Shown: positions 1 to 5,475, counted from the stretch's first letter. The stretch is 5,822 bases of DNA from Candidatus Poribacteria bacterium (GCA_027296925.1 JAPUIP010000437.1:1-5822), one strand, 5' to 3'. Notes: generated by a model not told the origin, from the sequence alone. A program made the numbers and translations.

Positions 1-216
1 GCACCGGCGTACTCACCGTATGTTGATCAACACTTCCCCCAACGCGTGTTCTGGGGCGACACCCACCACCATAGCTCGTTTTCGGTGGACTCGGGCATGT
101 TCGGCAACACGCTTGGGCCGGATCAGTCGTTTCGTTTCGCGCGAGGCGAGGAAGTGACATCGAGTTCGGGTTTGAAGTGCTTTCGTCCCATCTGTCTTTC
201 TCCTTATCTCCACTGA
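1..216 (+). pseudogene. DUF3604 protein, N-terminal fragment (broken)
   Basis: Reading frame 1 is open from the window edge to a TGA at 214-216. Residues 1-59 match the start of DUF3604 proteins as I know them: an FPQRVFWGDTHHHSSFS block, then SGMFGNTLGP and RFARGEEVTSSSG. The GDTHxH motif (about residues 19-24) is the metal-binding start of this PHP-like family, whose substrate is generally unknown. Family members are several hundred residues long and continue with an LSRPLDFL-type motif and an aspartate/histidine-rich core. Here the homology stops near base 174 and the frame closes 14 codons later. A shifted frame reading LSSHLSF could be a faint trace of that motif, so a frameshift plus decay is as possible as a clean breakpoint. 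The 5' end lies outside the window. The family call is confident; the exact breakpoint is not. Confidence 0.8.
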
Positions 217-857
217 AATTCTCCCTCAATGGGTGGAGTCGTTCTAGGGGGTCAGGTCACGATCATGATCTTGCACGCAGGATTGTGAGGGCGACTACGG
301 ACAGCCATCTCGTATTTGATGAGCTGCGAACACCTCACGCCCTATTTACAGATGACGAACCTGTGGACCCTGATATGCCGGGAAACGTTGAACACCGCGA
401 ACTCTTTGTGCGCTACAAGGCGCGATCGCGGCATCTTGCAGAAGTGCGGCAGGAACGGACAGCGGTGCTTTTTGAGGCTATGGCACTTTGGGACGATACC
501 GACTATGCAGCTCGTCTCGGCGAGCTTCTCAATCAGTTCGCTCCGTTAGAGCAAGCAGTGCTGGACGAAGCAACAAGCTATGTCGGCAGCATGATTCCTA
601 GTATCGGCGACTCACCAACTATTGATCGTAATGTTCTATTTGCTCCGCTTGATACGAGCGTACTGGACGAACCGAATGCAAAGTATCAGGCTATCAAAGA
701 TGAAATCTTGCAGCATCTACGGCCGAAGATTCGGTGCCCGTTCATGACCCCGATTGAGAATCACCAATTGGTGTTTCACGAGCAGGGACTCTGCGACCAC
801 GGCGCGGGTGCCACCAGGGCCCATGAGTTTTGCGATGGTGGCTATCAGATGGACTAG
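177..857 (+). CDS. Unrecognised ORF with a chimeric C-terminus over an IS remnant
   Basis: This is a 226-codon ORF from a GTG with no convincing ribosome-binding site. The frame is open upstream of the GTG, so the start is arbitrary; a GTG at 285 is another candidate. From about residue 30 to 180 the translation is protein-like: charged and helical, with segments such as RYKARSRHLAEVRQERT and LLNQFAPLEQAVLDEA. I do not recognise a family. The first 30 residues are low-complexity and Ser/Arg-rich and overlap the broken DUF3604 frame, so they are probably not native. Residues after about 180 (bases 720 onward) are antisense to an IS transposase start on the other strand, so the last 47 residues are probably read-through into inserted DNA. 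I read this as the middle piece of a gene cut by an IS. Whether it is expressed is unknown. Confidence 0.4.
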   Translation: MLSSHLSFSLSPLKFSLNGWSRSRGSGHDHDLARRIVRATTDSHLVFDELRTPHALFTDDEPVDPDMPGNVEHRELFVRYKARSRHLAEVRQERTAVLFEAMALWDDTDYAARLGELLNQFAPLEQAVLDEATSYVGSMIPSIGDSPTIDRNVLFAPLDTSVLDEPNAKYQAIKDEILQHLRPKIRCPFMTPIENHQLVFHEQGLCDHGAGATRAHEFCDGGYQMD

Positions 858-878
858 AAGGATGGCGAGGTCACGCAT
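717..878 (-). pseudogene. IS transposase (integrase-core type), N-terminal 53 codons only
   Basis: On the minus strand an ATG at 878-876, preceded by AAGGGG, opens a 53-residue frame ending in TAG at 719-717. The translation begins MRDLAILLVHLIATIAKLMG, continues PGGTRAVVAESLLVKHQL and then has ILNRGHERAPNLR. This is the characteristic start of a common proteobacterial transposase group annotated as integrase-core (rve) proteins: hydrophobic helix, GPGG, then the AES-LLxKHQL-ILNR block. Full-length members are several hundred residues and continue after APNLR with an ASDR-like segment. Here the match ends at about base 720 and a stop follows two codons later. The whole DDE catalytic core is missing, so it cannot transpose. 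It lies antisense to the C-terminal part of the 177-857 ORF. The family recognition is from memory of the motif order, not a search. Confidence 0.75.
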
Positions 879-922
879 TGCCCCTTCATCCTAACCATCA
901 GACCACGCATGGCAAGACTTGG
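720..922 (-). mobile_element. IS 5'-end remnant, copy 1 (leader plus start of transposase)
   Basis: This covers the transposase start above plus the 44 nt in front of it (922 down to 879, beginning CCAAGTCTTGCCA on the minus strand). That leader aligns without gaps to the 44 nt in front of the second copy at 1741-1784 (27 of 44 identical by hand count), which shows it belongs to the element. The outer terminal inverted repeat was not identified, so the true element edge may lie somewhat beyond 922. The inner edge, near 720, is a break rather than an IS end. Confidence 0.6.
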
Positions 923-973
923 AAAGGGTGCGCCATTGACTTAAAGTGATAAAGCCTGAACGTAATTTCAAGA

Positions 974-1522
974 ATGGATAAAGTTTTTCTGGCAATCTAT
1001 TGTCTCATGGCTCCTTTAGCCGCTCGGGCAGATGGGCCGCTAGAGCACGACGTGTCCCAAGCATTCGTCGAGATCCTGAAGGACGAGTATCACAATCGTT
1101 CCTTTGCGTACCTGGTGAGCGGCCGGATGGCCAAGAACTCCTCGCATGCGGAGATAAAGCGATACTGGGTGCAGTTCTTCGAACTAGAAAAGCACAATCG
1201 GCAGATTTACATTCAGAATGCGGCGGCATTTTCGATGGACCCTGAGCCGGGAGTCTGGAATCATTTGCGAGCTTACGCTGTGTCGGTGTTTCTGAGGTTA
1301 GCCTCGGAAACCACTATGACAAAGCTCTTAGAGAACACCAAAGAGTACATCCCAAGATTGGAACGTATGCGGGAGATTGGCCCGGTTTTCCATCGCGAGT
1401 TTCTTGATTATGTGGTTGCACAAGAATCGGTTATTGCTGAGTCTGCAAAGCATTACTTGAACAAAGATTTCGACAGGGCTGAGTCCGTGATAGAGGTCTT
1501 TCTCAGCCAGCAAGAACGTTGA
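974..1522 (+). CDS. Small, possibly exported protein with helical-bundle character
   Basis: This 182-residue ORF looks genuinely coding and ends in TGA. The first 19 residues (MDKVFLAIYCLMAPLAARA) have a lysine, a hydrophobic stretch and an A-R-A site, so a Sec-type signal peptide with cleavage before Asp20 is plausible. The rest is predicted by eye to be mostly helical. Acidic and His residues recur at helix-like intervals: DEYH at 37-40, ELEKH at 70-74, EFLDY at 142-146, and E151 followed by ESAKH at 156-160. That is reminiscent of ferritin-like or haem-oxygenase-like helical bundles, but no canonical ExxH pair is present, so a metal site is inference only. No clear Shine-Dalgarno sequence precedes the ATG. 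A TTGACT at 936-941 with CGTAAT at 961-966 (19-nt spacing) is a weak promoter candidate. The gene sits alone between two inward-facing IS 5' ends. I cannot assign a function. Confidence 0.7.
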   Translation: MDKVFLAIYCLMAPLAARADGPLEHDVSQAFVEILKDEYHNRSFAYLVSGRMAKNSSHAEIKRYWVQFFELEKHNRQIYIQNAAAFSMDPEPGVWNHLRAYAVSVFLRLASETTMTKLLENTKEYIPRLERMREIGPVFHREFLDYVVAQESVIAESAKHYLNKDFDRAESVIEVFLSQQER

Positions 1523-1740
1523 AGGGCGCAGCTTTACCCAGCTAGATCGAAAAAACTGTGCTGGGCTACTATACTTCGGTGCTAATTGTCGGATTCCGTA
1601 GAGGAGCCGCCATTCGTTCCGTTGATCTAACCATCGACTTTACATTCGTAGGGTTGAACTTCCACCCCCGGCTGCCAGCCCCAGACACGAAGACGTGTGG
1701 GGGGCGAATTAGTAATTCATAGCGCAAATCGCCTCGAAAT
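1523..1740. other. Gap without a supported gene; one bulged hairpin
   Basis: No reading frame here resembles a protein I recognise. It holds the weak hairpin just described and a second one: CCCC (1679-1682) and ACACG (1685-1689) pair with CGTGT (1694-1698) and GGGG (1699-1702) around an AAGA loop, with AG bulged out. There is no T-tract. Its position 5' of the IS leader at 1741 would fit IS terminal DNA, but no matching sequence was found beside copy 1. Confidence 0.35.
1537..1565 (+). terminator. Weak hairpin after the 974-1522 gene
   Basis: CCCAGC (1537-1542) pairs perfectly with GCTGGG (1560-1565) across a 17-nt A-rich loop, 15 nt after the TGA. There is no T-tract after it, so it is at best a weak intrinsic terminator. 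Confidence 0.2.
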
Positions 1741-1835
1741 CCAAGGCTTGCCAATTCCGGTGTGATCGGTAGGCTCTTCGGATCGTGCGAGACCTTCTCA
1801 CCCTTTTCATTCACCTGATCGTGACCACCGCCCGC
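1741..1835 (+). mobile_element. IS 5'-end remnant, copy 2 (leader plus 17 transposase codons)
   Basis: The 44-nt leader at 1741-1784 (CCAAGGCTTGCCA...) is followed by a GTG at 1785 that opens VRDLLTLFIHLIVTTAR. This is the conserved first helix of the transposase group seen at 717-878. Compared with copy 1, the leader has exactly the same length (27/44 identical) and the first 17 codons match at about 32 of 51 bases, so the two are diverged members of one IS family rather than a recent duplication. After residue 17 the frame continues for 51 codons, but the expected LLGPGG-AES block is absent, which places a break near 1836. It points right, while copy 1 points left. Confidence 0.6.
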
Positions 1836-1978
1836 CAGCGCCAGAAGTGCTACTACGGAAAGAGGAATTACCCTATCAGCTACAAGCTGCGTAAACTAAC
1901 TTTGAAACTGGACCAGTTAATGCAGGCAGGCCAGTGTCCCATCGCAGTCTGGACCAGCGGGCGCCAGGCTGGCCGGGG

Positions 1979-2062
1979 GGCGACTCGATAGGGCGGTCGA
2001 GCAACCGAACCGTCGCTGAAGCAGTGTTCGGCGGGTTGCACCAATGAGCGTGATTGGCAGCA
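1979..2062 (+). pseudogene. Possible 3' end of the same transposase, with two TGA stops
   Basis: The frame through 1979-2062 reads GDSIGRSSNRTVAEAVFGGLHQ, a stop (2045-2047), A, a stop (2051-2053), then LAA. Integrase-core transposases commonly end in a GGLHH-x-Y-x-x-AA pattern. Both stops could come from CGA-to-TGA transitions. If so, copy 2 is an internally deleted element with its 5' end at 1741 and its 3' end near here, the core (about 1836-1978) being replaced by unrecognised sequence. The match is short and rests on remembered family tails, so this is tentative. Confidence 0.35.
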
Positions 2063-2063
2063 A
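2036..2063. other. Hairpin downstream of the MBL operon
   Basis: TTGC (2036-2039) and CCAAT (2041-2045) pair with ATTGG (2053-2057) and GCAA (2060-2063), giving nine pairs with a small internal loop and a 7-nt apical loop. It lies 26 nt beyond the stop of the minus-strand MBL gene and might end that transcript. No U-tract follows on the minus strand, so factor-independent termination is doubtful. It also overlaps the presumed transposase tail. Confidence 0.3.
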
Positions 2064-2088
2064 ATATGGTTATTGCGCCCTTCAACGC

Positions 2089-3003
2089 TTATAGCTCAAC
2101 CTCGTCTGCCAGGAGGATTCCTGGCGTTGGGGTATCTTCAAGACTCCATCCACCCATCAAGTAGTGATGCACGATGCGGATTGACGTCAGTCCGATGTGC
2201 TCATCGAATCCGTCCAGATCACCAAAGCGCTCTTTCAAACTGTTCCCAACATATCCGTGCATGGCGTCCATGACCCAGATGGGTACGAACTCGACGAACG
2301 CCTTTTGGGTCTCTTCCTGTATGGCCTCAATGTAATCACAGCCTTTCTCAAATTGAGCTCGGGTCGTGACCTCATAGCGTCCCGGGACGAACGTGTCCCA
2401 TTCCAGATCCAGAAAGCCCCGCATGAATTTGACAAAATTCCAGATGTGGTAATCAGGCATGAGCCCGTAACGGGCATTGGACAGAATGGTGTCCGACGAG
2501 AATAGCAGCTTCTCCTCTTTGAACCACGCGCTGAGGTGTCCGGTGCCGTGGGTAGGTCCCGGATTGAGCAGGACCAGATCAATTCCGTCAACGGTAATCT
2601 GGTTCTCCTTTCCGGAAATGACGTTGGTCGGCTGACGTTGTCCTTCCGCTTGGCGGAGCTTGATCACCTTGGCGCACATTTCATCGGCAATAATGTCCGC
2701 ATTGGGTGCCAGGTCCTCGGCGAAGCCCGCGTGGTCCAAGTGATCATGCGAGTAAATCACGGTGCTGATTGCCTTACCCGGTATCGTCTCGGCGATCGTC
2801 CGGCCGTAGGCACGCGCCCTGCCGGGCGTGCCGAACGTATCGAAGGCAAGCACGCTATTTTCGGCTTCCAGAAAGATCGTGCGATAGACGCCGTCGCTAA
2901 TCGACCACAGTCTATCGGATAGCTTTTCTACCTCCATCTCAGGCTCTTCTGCGAGGTAAGCTTGCGCCTTGTCGCTGGTAAACAAGCCCTTATTTTCACT
3001 CAT
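2089..3003 (-). CDS. MBL-fold metallo-hydrolase with Arg replacing the PGH histidine
   Basis: This is a 304-residue cytoplasmic protein of the metallo-beta-lactamase superfamily with no signal peptide. The order of motifs is clear: strand region 30-55, SHDHLDH at 85-91 (ligands H86, H88, D90, H91), GPTHG at 149-153 (H152), and SSD at 169-171 (bridging D171). The fifth motif, normally PGH, reads FVPGRYE, so the last ligand is Arg209 (codon CGC, bases 2379-2377), one transition from CAC His. Glyoxalase II-type enzymes use this histidine at the second metal, so this copy may be mononuclear, altered in activity or inactive. The tail keeps a YLMGGW motif shared with its neighbour. It starts 21 nt after the neighbouring paralogue's stop with a GGAGAG ribosome-binding site, so the two are surely cotranscribed. 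The substrate is unknown; this fold hydrolyses esters, thioesters, lactones, sulfates and others. Confidence 0.9.
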   Translation of the reverse strand: MSENKGLFTSDKAQAYLAEEPEMEVEKLSDRLWSISDGVYRTIFLEAENSVLAFDTFGTPGRARAYGRTIAETIPGKAISTVIYSHDHLDHAGFAEDLAPNADIIADEMCAKVIKLRQAEGQRQPTNVISGKENQITVDGIDLVLLNPGPTHGTGHLSAWFKEEKLLFSSDTILSNARYGLMPDYHIWNFVKFMRGFLDLEWDTFVPGRYEVTTRAQFEKGCDYIEAIQEETQKAFVEFVPIWVMDAMHGYVGNSLKERFGDLDGFDEHIGLTSIRIVHHYLMGGWSLEDTPTPGILLADEVEL

Positions 3004-3024
3004 GGTTCTCTCCAGCTCCTCGCT

Positions 3025-3963
3025 CTAAAACGGCTGAGTGTTCGGTTGATAATTTCCTTCTATTCCCCAGCCGCCAGTGAGGTATTGTTGCATCATGCGT
3101 GACAGATTCATGGCGCAATATTCGTCGTAACGGAACAGTTTACCGAAATCCGGGCCAAGCTTTTCATCTGTATACTTCGTCATGCTCGGCCAGTCATGGG
3201 GATCGACGCCATCAATAATGGCTTGTTGCGCGGACTCGGCCATGAGATCGTAGAATTCCAGGCTCTCGATGAATCCCTGCCGGTCTGTCATCCAGAAATG
3301 TCCAGGAACGAAAACGTCCCAATCCAAACTGAGAAAGCGCTTCATCACGGGAACGTAGGGCGTGAAATGCCAATCCGGGAAGAACGCGTAGCCGACCCCC
3401 GGTATGACGGTATCGACCATGAACAACACTTTGCTCTGAGGGAAGTAAGCCGCAATATTACCGTCGCCATGGGTCGGGCCGGGGTAGAGCAGCTCGAAGT
3501 AAACGCCGTCGATTTCGTATGCTTTGCGCTCGCCCTCCCACGTCTCCGTAGGGGTGGTTTGGCCATCCGATTGCCGGGCTACCACGACGTCGTGGCAGAG
3601 TTTGTGGGCGATGATGTCGGCATTGGGCGCAAGGTCCGCCGCGTATCCGGTATGGTCCAGATGGTCATGCGAATAGACAATGGTATGAATCGATTTCTTC
3701 GGGAAAGTACGCTGAACGGCACCTGCGTAAGCTCGCGCGGTGCCCGGCGTCGTCAGAGTATCAAAGGCAATCACGCCTTTGTCTCCCTCCAGAAATATCG
3801 ACCGGTAGATACCTTCAGTGACTGACCAGATCTTGTCCCTGACAGGGACGTAGGTAATGTCTCTCCAGGTACCCAGGATCGGCATCGGGTGTTCGATCGT
3901 GAAAATCCCACAATGTTCACGTGCCGATTGGACGGTATCGTTGTTGCCGGTTTCGTCTGACAC
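3025..3963 (-). CDS. MBL-fold metallo-hydrolase with complete metal site
   Basis: This 312-residue protein is the paralogue of 2089-3003; aligned by eye from residue 50 they are roughly half identical, with shared blocks such as YSHDHLDH, DLAPNADIIA and PGPTHG. All ligands are present: H99, H101, D103 and H104 in SHDHLDH, H165 in GPTHG, D184 in FMVD, and H222 in FVPGH. It should therefore bind two metals and be active. The start is GTG (3963-3961) with AAGGGG about 10 nt upstream, and no in-frame ATG gives a better N-terminus. There is no signal peptide, so it is cytoplasmic. The C-terminal region from about 250 carries a YLTGGWG motif that is also in the paralogue and outside the catalytic fold. 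It is the first gene of the presumed two-gene operon. Its reaction cannot be assigned from sequence; nearby DUF3604 and acyl-CoA gene remnants hint at catabolism of organic acids. Confidence 0.92.
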   Translation of the reverse strand: MSDETGNNDTVQSAREHCGIFTIEHPMPILGTWRDITYVPVRDKIWSVTEGIYRSIFLEGDKGVIAFDTLTTPGTARAYAGAVQRTFPKKSIHTIVYSHDHLDHTGYAADLAPNADIIAHKLCHDVVVARQSDGQTTPTETWEGERKAYEIDGVYFELLYPGPTHGDGNIAAYFPQSKVLFMVDTVIPGVGYAFFPDWHFTPYVPVMKRFLSLDWDVFVPGHFWMTDRQGFIESLEFYDLMAESAQQAIIDGVDPHDWPSMTKYTDEKLGPDFGKLFRYDEYCAMNLSRMMQQYLTGGWGIEGNYQPNTQPF

Positions 3964-4058
3964 TGCTAATTACCCCTTGTGTGAAGTGCGGATCGTGCGG
4001 TGTGCTCTGTCATCAGCCTTTGTCTTCTAATGGCTGTTCTGATGCCCGGACCTGACTA

Positions 4059-4099
4059 GATATCAAGAATATCATACCGCAGCTCGGCCAATCAGGAAA
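4059..4099 (-). promoter_or_regulatory. Candidate promoter with overlapping dyad for the MBL operon
   Basis: On the minus strand TATGAT (4076-4071) is a good -10 box. TTTCCT (4099-4094) lies 17 nt upstream as a weak -35. The dyad GATAT-5 nt-ATATC (4059-4073) overlaps the -10 and the expected start site about 100 nt before the GTG at 3963, which is where a repressor could act. The -35 match is poor and the dyad is short, so both are tentative. Confidence 0.35.
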
Positions 4100-4150
4100 A
4101 AGATTTACCGAAATTGGCAATCGAGACACGAGGCAGTTTTGGCAGACTAG

Positions 4151-4423
4151 ATGTTTGGCCGATCCGTTGAGGGAAAGGGGCATGCACTCGACAGCCATCT
4201 CCGGGGGCGACTGTACGGGTCCGACATCGTGAGCGAAACTTGGGCACCGTGGCAGTCAAAGCGTTGGGCAAACCGCAGGACCCTGGTGTTCGCCGAGGCC
4301 CTAGAGCGGTGGGACCGGGCGATGCAAGGACCCGTGCGCTATTCCAATGGTCTCATCTGCATGCACATTGCGTTCTTAGGACAAGGGACCGAAACTAGGT
4401 TTCGTTACGATGCAGTCGTGGAC
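4151..4423 (+). other. Stretch in front of the thiolase fragment; no recognised gene
   Basis: A frame from ATG 4151 runs without stops into the thiolase fragment, but no thiolase has such an N-terminal extension. The translation here (for example LVFAEALERWDRAMQ, about 4285-4329) resembles nothing I know. It could be the relic of another gene that happens to be in phase. There is no ribosome-binding site at 4151. A GTG at 4230 followed by SETWAPWQ is an equally unsupported start. Confidence 0.3.
4390..4404. promoter_or_regulatory. Small perfect dyad upstream of the thiolase start
   Basis: CGAAAC-TAG-GTTTCG is a perfect 6-3-6 inverted repeat ending 19 nt before the thiolase ATG. A smaller dyad ACGA-5 nt-TCGT follows at 4407-4419. 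Placement would suit an operator, but with no promoter boxes that I trust it is only a candidate. Confidence 0.25.
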
Positions 4424-4600
4424 ATGGATGTAGTAATAGTCGCTGCTAGACGAACCCCCATCGGGAGCTTTCTTGGTAGCCTCAGTAGCATGCCCGCGCC
4501 CGGTCTGTCCTCTCCGCCAGGCTTTCCGATGCACTGCTCGCGTAGAAACCGTAGCCTTTGGCCTCCAATTCCTCCTTGGGGACGACTCCATGGAGAATGA
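4424..4600 (+). pseudogene. Thiolase (acetyl-CoA C-acetyltransferase), first 26 residues only
   Basis: The ATG at 4424 begins MDVVIVAARRTPIGSFLG followed by SLSSMPAP. This is the standard N-terminus of biosynthetic and degradative thiolases (VVIVAAxRTPIGxFxGSLSSxPAP), which condense or cleave acyl-CoAs. Family members are about 390 residues with an active-site Cys near 90 and His and Cys near the C-terminus. Here the match ends at about 4501 and the frame then runs through Pro/Ser/Arg-rich nonsense to TGA at 4600, giving 58 codons. None of the catalytic residues is present, so it is a relic. No ribosome-binding site is obvious. It lies 88 nt upstream of, and in the same direction as, the acyl-CoA dehydrogenase fragment. 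That suggests a former fatty-acid or dicarboxylate degradation cluster. Confidence 0.75.
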
Positions 4601-5165
4601 AGTGAGTTCACTCAATGCACTGGACCTATTTGACGTACGCTCATTGCTTAGTGAAGAGGAGCTGATGGTGCAGGAGACTGTTGCGCGTTTCGTCGACGAC
4701 AACGTCTTGCCCATCATCAGAGAGTGTTTCGAAGAGCATCGATTTCCTGAGCAGCTCGTGCCAGAAATTGCGAGCCTCGGATTACTGGGAAGCACATTTA
4801 ACGACTATGGCTGCGCGGGTCTCAATAGCGTTTGCTACGGCTTGATCTGTCAGGAGCTCGAACGCGGTGACAGTGGCTTGAGGAACTTCGTCTCTGTGCA
4901 GAGCCCGCTCGTGATGTACCCGATTCACAGCTTTGGCTCAGATGAGCAGAAAAACCGATGGTTGCCCGCCCTCGCGCGAGGAGAGGCTATCGGCTGCTTC
5001 AGCCTGACGGAATCCCATGGCGGGTCTGACCCGGGCAACATGAAGACTCATGCCAAACAGGACGGCGGTGATTGGATTCTCAACGGTTCCAAGATGTGGA
5101 CCACAAACGGCAGCATCGCCGATGTCGCGGTTGTGGGTCCCGAAAATTTATGCGGCCTTGGGTAA
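4590..5165 (+). pseudogene. Glutaryl-CoA dehydrogenase-like acyl-CoA dehydrogenase, N-terminal half
   Basis: The ATG at 4590 has GGGGAC about 7 nt upstream. The first ~182 residues follow the GcdH pattern closely: SEEELMVQETVARF, then GLLGSTFNDYGCAGLNSVCYGLI, ELERGDSGLRNFVSVQSPLVM, FGSDEQKNRWLPAL, and the FAD-contacting GCFSLTESHGGSDPG, ending in GSKMWTTNGSIADVAVV. Full enzymes are about 390-400 residues. Homology stops at about 5135, where VVWAK is expected, and nine unrelated residues lead to a TAA at 5163-5165. The second half, with the catalytic glutamate and most of the CoA and FAD dimer contacts, is missing and was not found downstream in any frame. The enzyme would oxidise and decarboxylate glutaryl-CoA; this fragment cannot. 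The intact reading frame suggests the truncation is fairly recent. Broader acyl-CoA dehydrogenase membership is certain, the GcdH subclass likely. Confidence 0.85.
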
Positions 5166-5395
5166 GTAATAACGATGGAGTCCGTGAGCAGCTTGAAACT
5201 CGCCGATTTGCGCTGGCTTGGCGAAGCGTACGGGTCGATGACGAGAACGAGTACCGAGCTCATCGAGCGCAGTGGAGTACCTCTGTTTTCCGGCAGAAGG
5301 GTCGCGTAGCCGTGTTCTGCGAGGCGCGCCCCGGACTCTCGCCAGAATTCGTGGCGGAGATTGAGGGATTGCTGACGACATACAAGTGCGAATGA
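5136..5395 (+). other. Unidentified remnant between the dehydrogenase break and the repeats
   Basis: Two overlapping plus-strand frames look weakly coding. One (ATG 5175, 44 codons) reads MESVSSLKLADLRWLGEAYG and ends TAG at 5309. The other, in a different phase, contains GRVAVFCEARPGLSPEF followed by VAEIEGLLTTYKCE and ends TGA at 5393-5395. They could be one gene broken by a frameshift near 5300. The second tail loosely resembles the end of an adenylate-forming (AMP-binding) enzyme, where a YK-x-P sequence follows such a helix, but the match is too short to name it. The final TGA lies inside the first palindromic repeat. Confidence 0.25.
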
Positions 5396-5418
5396 CCGCT
5401 TTCCCGAAAGCAGACATT
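5391..5418. repeat. Intergenic palindromic repeat, unit A
   Basis: This 28-nt imperfect palindrome has arms AATGACCGCTTTC and GAAAGCAGACATT around CC; 11 of 13 arm positions are complementary, with a perfect core GCTTTC-cc-GAAAGC. It shares CCGCTT and the 10-mer CCGAAAGCAG with unit B, in direct orientation. A short hairpin (AGAGG-ctg-CCTCT, 5434-5446) lies between the units. Confidence 0.6.
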
Positions 5419-5446
5419 CGCGAGAGGTGTTTCAGAGGCTGCCTCT

Positions 5447-5475
5447 ATGTCCGCTTATGGCCGAAAGCAGCCGTC
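5447..5475. repeat. Intergenic palindromic repeat, unit B
   Basis: This unit begins ATGTCCGCTTATGG and continues CCGAAAGCAGCCGTC. Its arms are less perfect than in unit A (7 of 10 outer positions pair). The CCGAAAGCAG 10-mer lies exactly 57 nt after that of unit A. The TGTCCGCTT...AAGCAG arrangement is the same, so both derive from one repeat type. Confidence 0.55.

Noticed and set aside
1569..1898. A minus-strand frame whose start looks like a lipoprotein signal (VVALLALAGGGHD) followed by ~80 residues
   Set aside because: It has no usable start codon upstream of the GTG at 1814, lacks the lipobox cysteine, and its hydrophobic part is simply antisense to the first helix of IS copy 2 (1785-1835).
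2108..2125. Perfect hairpin GCCAGGA-ggat-TCCTGGC
   Set aside because: It is inside the coding end of the 2089-3003 gene, has no T-tract on either strand, and is explained by its codons.
2197..3825. Several plus-strand ORFs of 100-209 codons (for example 3196-3825 and 2536-2922)
   Set aside because: They are antisense shadows of the two MBL genes, whose motifs and spacing are unambiguous on the minus strand.
300..4201. 12-mer GACAGCCATCTC at 300-311 and again at 4190-4201
   Set aside because: About one such 12-mer match is expected by chance in a window of this length, and the flanks do not match.
4151..4423. In-frame N-terminal extension of the thiolase fragment giving a 149-codon ORF
   Set aside because: Thiolases start at the VVIVAA strand; the extension has no ribosome-binding site and no resemblance to known leaders.
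5148..5417. Minus-strand 89-codon ORF across the dehydrogenase break and the first repeat
   Set aside because: It is antisense to the dehydrogenase tail and remnant, begins inside repeat unit A, and its Arg/Pro-rich translation resembles no family.
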